In this document: piece after piece, positions 23,964 to 25,042 of the stretch
Numbering within the stretch: position 1 is the stretch's first letter
Layout: each line of letters begins with the position of its first letter
DNA from: Clostridiales bacterium
Lineage (GTDB): Bacteria > Bacillota > Clostridia > Oscillospirales > Ruminococcaceae
Assembly: GCA_029007575.1 (NCBI GenBank)
Contig: JAQXIB010000111.1
Span: 1 to 25,042, forward strand
Direction: 5' to 3'
Length of the DNA: 25,042 nt
Position numbers and translations under genes: made by a program
The notes under the pieces: generated by a model
Databases searched by the model: none
Seen by the model: the letters and a program-made list of their open reading frames with translations, nothing else
What the model was told of the DNA's origin: nothing

Positions 23964-24881
23964 CTACAATCCAAATTCCTCCGGATGTTTCAGATAGGAT
24001 AGCACATCGTTTTTATCAGCCAGCCATTCCTGAAAGGCAGTCGCACTGCCGGTAACTAATCCCAACTGAAATGCCTTTGCGTAATCCCCCGTATTCAAAT
24101 ATCCTGCCAAAAAACCTGCTACCATCGAATCTCCGGCGCCCACCGAATTCACGACCTTGCCCTTGGGCGGCTCACTTTGATATACCGCGCCGTTTTCCGT
24201 TAGCAGGATTCCTCCGTCCTTTGCCATTGAAATCATCACATTACGGGCGCCGAGCTCCTGCAGTTTTTTTGCATACCGAACGATCTCATCTTGAGTATGC
24301 AGCGTAACCCCGAACATTTCACCCAACTCATGATGATTCGGCTTGATTAAAAACGGATGATATTTCAACACATTCAGCAATAACTGCTTGGTAGCGTCCA
24401 CCACCACCCGCACATTTTTGCAGGCTAACTTTGCCATGATCTGCTCGTAAATATCCGACGGCAAGGTATTGGGAATACTTCCTGCCAGCACCAGAATATC
24501 CCCATCAACAAGTTGATCTAACTTTTGATAAAGCATTTCTAACGCTGATGATGTGATAGCAGGTCCCTGACCGTTGATCTCGGTTTCCTGCTTCGATTTC
24601 ACTTTGACATTGATTCTGGTCAGCCCGTCTTCCAGCTTAATAAAATCCGGATAGCATCCAAACTTTTGCAGTAAACGCTCCACTTCATCTCCGGTAAAAC
24701 CTGCTGTAAATCCAAACGCTTTATTCGGAACGCCCAAACGGGACAGCACAACAGACACATTGATACCTTTTCCGCCCGGATAAACTACCTCACGGTCGGT
24801 ACGGTTGACACAATCCGGAATAAAATCCGAAACATAGGTAATATAATCGATAGACGGATTAAAGGTTACAGTATAAATCAT
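23964..24881 (-). CDS. fruK: 1-phosphofructokinase (PfkB family)
   Basis: A 305-aa sugar kinase, most likely phosphorylating fructose 1-phosphate to fructose 1,6-bisphosphate after PTS uptake. The start MIYTVTFNPSIDYITYV, the substrate motif VVYPGGKGINVSVVLSRLG, KPNHHELGEMFG and the C-terminal catalytic motif NSVGAGDSMVAGFLAGYL are typical of the FruK/LacC branch of PfkB. Tagatose-6-phosphate kinase cannot be excluded, because no PTS gene or DeoR-type regulator is in view. SD AAAGGA lies 13 bases before the ATG, a little far. A large inverted repeat sits just upstream, and a tRNA terminator lies before that. The NERD gene follows closely. Confidence 0.88.
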   Translation of the reverse strand: MIYTVTFNPSIDYITYVSDFIPDCVNRTDREVVYPGGKGINVSVVLSRLGVPNKAFGFTAGFTGDEVERLLQKFGCYPDFIKLEDGLTRINVKVKSKQETEINGQGPAITSSALEMLYQKLDQLVDGDILVLAGSIPNTLPSDIYEQIMAKLACKNVRVVVDATKQLLLNVLKYHPFLIKPNHHELGEMFGVTLHTQDEIVRYAKKLQELGARNVMISMAKDGGILLTENGAVYQSEPPKGKVVNSVGAGDSMVAGFLAGYLNTGDYAKAFQLGLVTGSATAFQEWLADKNDVLSYLKHPEEFGL

Positions 24882-24914
24882 TTTATATGATCAATCCTTT
24901 GCCGAAAGTAATAT

Positions 24915-24964
24915 TATAATACTAAAATCTGATTGAAAGCATTTCATTAGATTTTAGTATTATA
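24915..24964. promoter_or_regulatory. 16-bp inverted repeat in the fruK upstream region
   Basis: TATAATACTAAAATCT (24915-24930) and its exact complement (24949-24964), with a second small stem TGAAA/TTTCA (24934-24938/24942-24946) inside the loop. Each arm holds a TATAAT-like hexamer, so it overlaps the likely fruK promoter. It may be an operator or a 5' leader hairpin. No good -35 is seen. Confidence 0.55.
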
Positions 24965-24973
24965 CCTAATAAA

Positions 24974-25005
24974 CAAAAAAGTCTGGATGCAGATGCATCC
25001 AGACT
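24974..25005 (-). terminator. Terminator after the tRNA gene
   Basis: 12-bp stem AGTCTGGATGCA with its complement (24980-24991/24994-25005), 2-base spacer at the apex, followed on the minus strand by T6. Confidence 0.85.
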
Positions 25006-25010
25006 CACTT

Positions 25011-25042
25011 TGGAGCGGGTTACGAGGCTCGAACTCGCTACC
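25011..25042 (-). tRNA. tRNA-Gly, 3' part (5' part outside the window)
   Basis: On the minus strand the sequence reads T-stem GCGAG, loop TTCGAGC, T-stem CTCGT, acceptor strand AACCCGC, discriminator T and encoded CCA. The acceptor implies a 5' end GCGGGTT. This sequence with U73 is typical of tRNA-Gly. The anticodon is not in the window, so the identity is inferred. Confidence 0.75.

Noticed and set aside
23014..24881. fruK-NERD pair as a defence island
   Set aside because: No effector, restriction, toxin or mobile-element gene accompanies it; a lone NERD protein is not enough.
1..25042. CRISPR arrays, insertion sequences, prophage or integrative elements
   Set aside because: No regular direct repeats, transposase, integrase or phage genes were seen. 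The terminal tRNA gene has no adjacent integrase within the window.

Overview
The window looks like a chromosomal segment of a Gram-positive anaerobe of class Clostridia, with moderate G+C. The evidence is a type III glutamine synthetase beside a split, ferredoxin-type glutamate synthase, an ANTAR regulator next to glnA, L-lactate dehydrogenase, a sensory [FeFe]-hydrogenase, strong SD sites and near-consensus sigma-A promoters. The genus cannot be fixed from sequence alone. No transposase, integrase, phage gene or CRISPR array is visible.

Layout. 1-2408 (minus): split glutamate synthase, with the amidotransferase subunit followed by a ferredoxin-domain/FMN synthase subunit that runs off the left edge. 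2409-2878: divergent control region, where each side has a consensus promoter and a 5' attenuator. 2879-4966 (plus): glnN. 5166-8005 (plus): ldh, then a secreted cell-wall beta-helix protein. 8084-10014 (minus): glnA followed by an ANTAR-domain regulator. 10255-12435: a URO-D-like enzyme divergent from an AraC regulator. 12451-12684: six consecutive unrelated palindromes. 12696-13818: a DUF188 protein and an amidase-like protein. 13823-17165 (minus): a hydrogen-sensing operon of a thioredoxin-like 2Fe-2S protein, a PAS-linked sensory [FeFe]-hydrogenase and a PP2C/SpoIIE phosphatase. 17435-17992: a zinc-ribbon protein. 18166-22979 (plus): aromatic amino acid operon with leader peptide, terminator, DAHP synthase, a fused AroB-AroA protein and AroC. 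23014-24881 (minus): 1-phosphofructokinase and a membrane NERD protein. 25011-25042 (minus): 3' end of a tRNA-Gly.

Two control circuits stand out. (1) Nitrogen: the glutamate synthase and glnN transcripts both begin with a small hairpin carrying the same six-base loop AAAGGC (A at position 1, G at position 4, the ANTAR signature). In each, the loop and 3' arm also form the start of an intrinsic terminator. The ANTAR protein encoded behind glnA is the obvious candidate antiterminator, linking both glutamine synthetases and GOGAT in one local regulon. (2) Aromatic synthesis: a 33-codon reading frame with 9 Phe, 3 Tyr and 1 Trp codons precedes a terminator and then DAHP synthase. A nested alternative pairing that the translating ribosome would mask at the leader stop codon fits classical ribosome-mediated attenuation, which is unusual for Clostridia, where T-boxes are the expected solution.

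Other points of interest are the AroB-AroA fusion (same order as the first two domains of eukaryotic AROM), the sensory hydrogenase with altered H-cluster surroundings and a hairpin between its SD and start codon, and the palindrome array.
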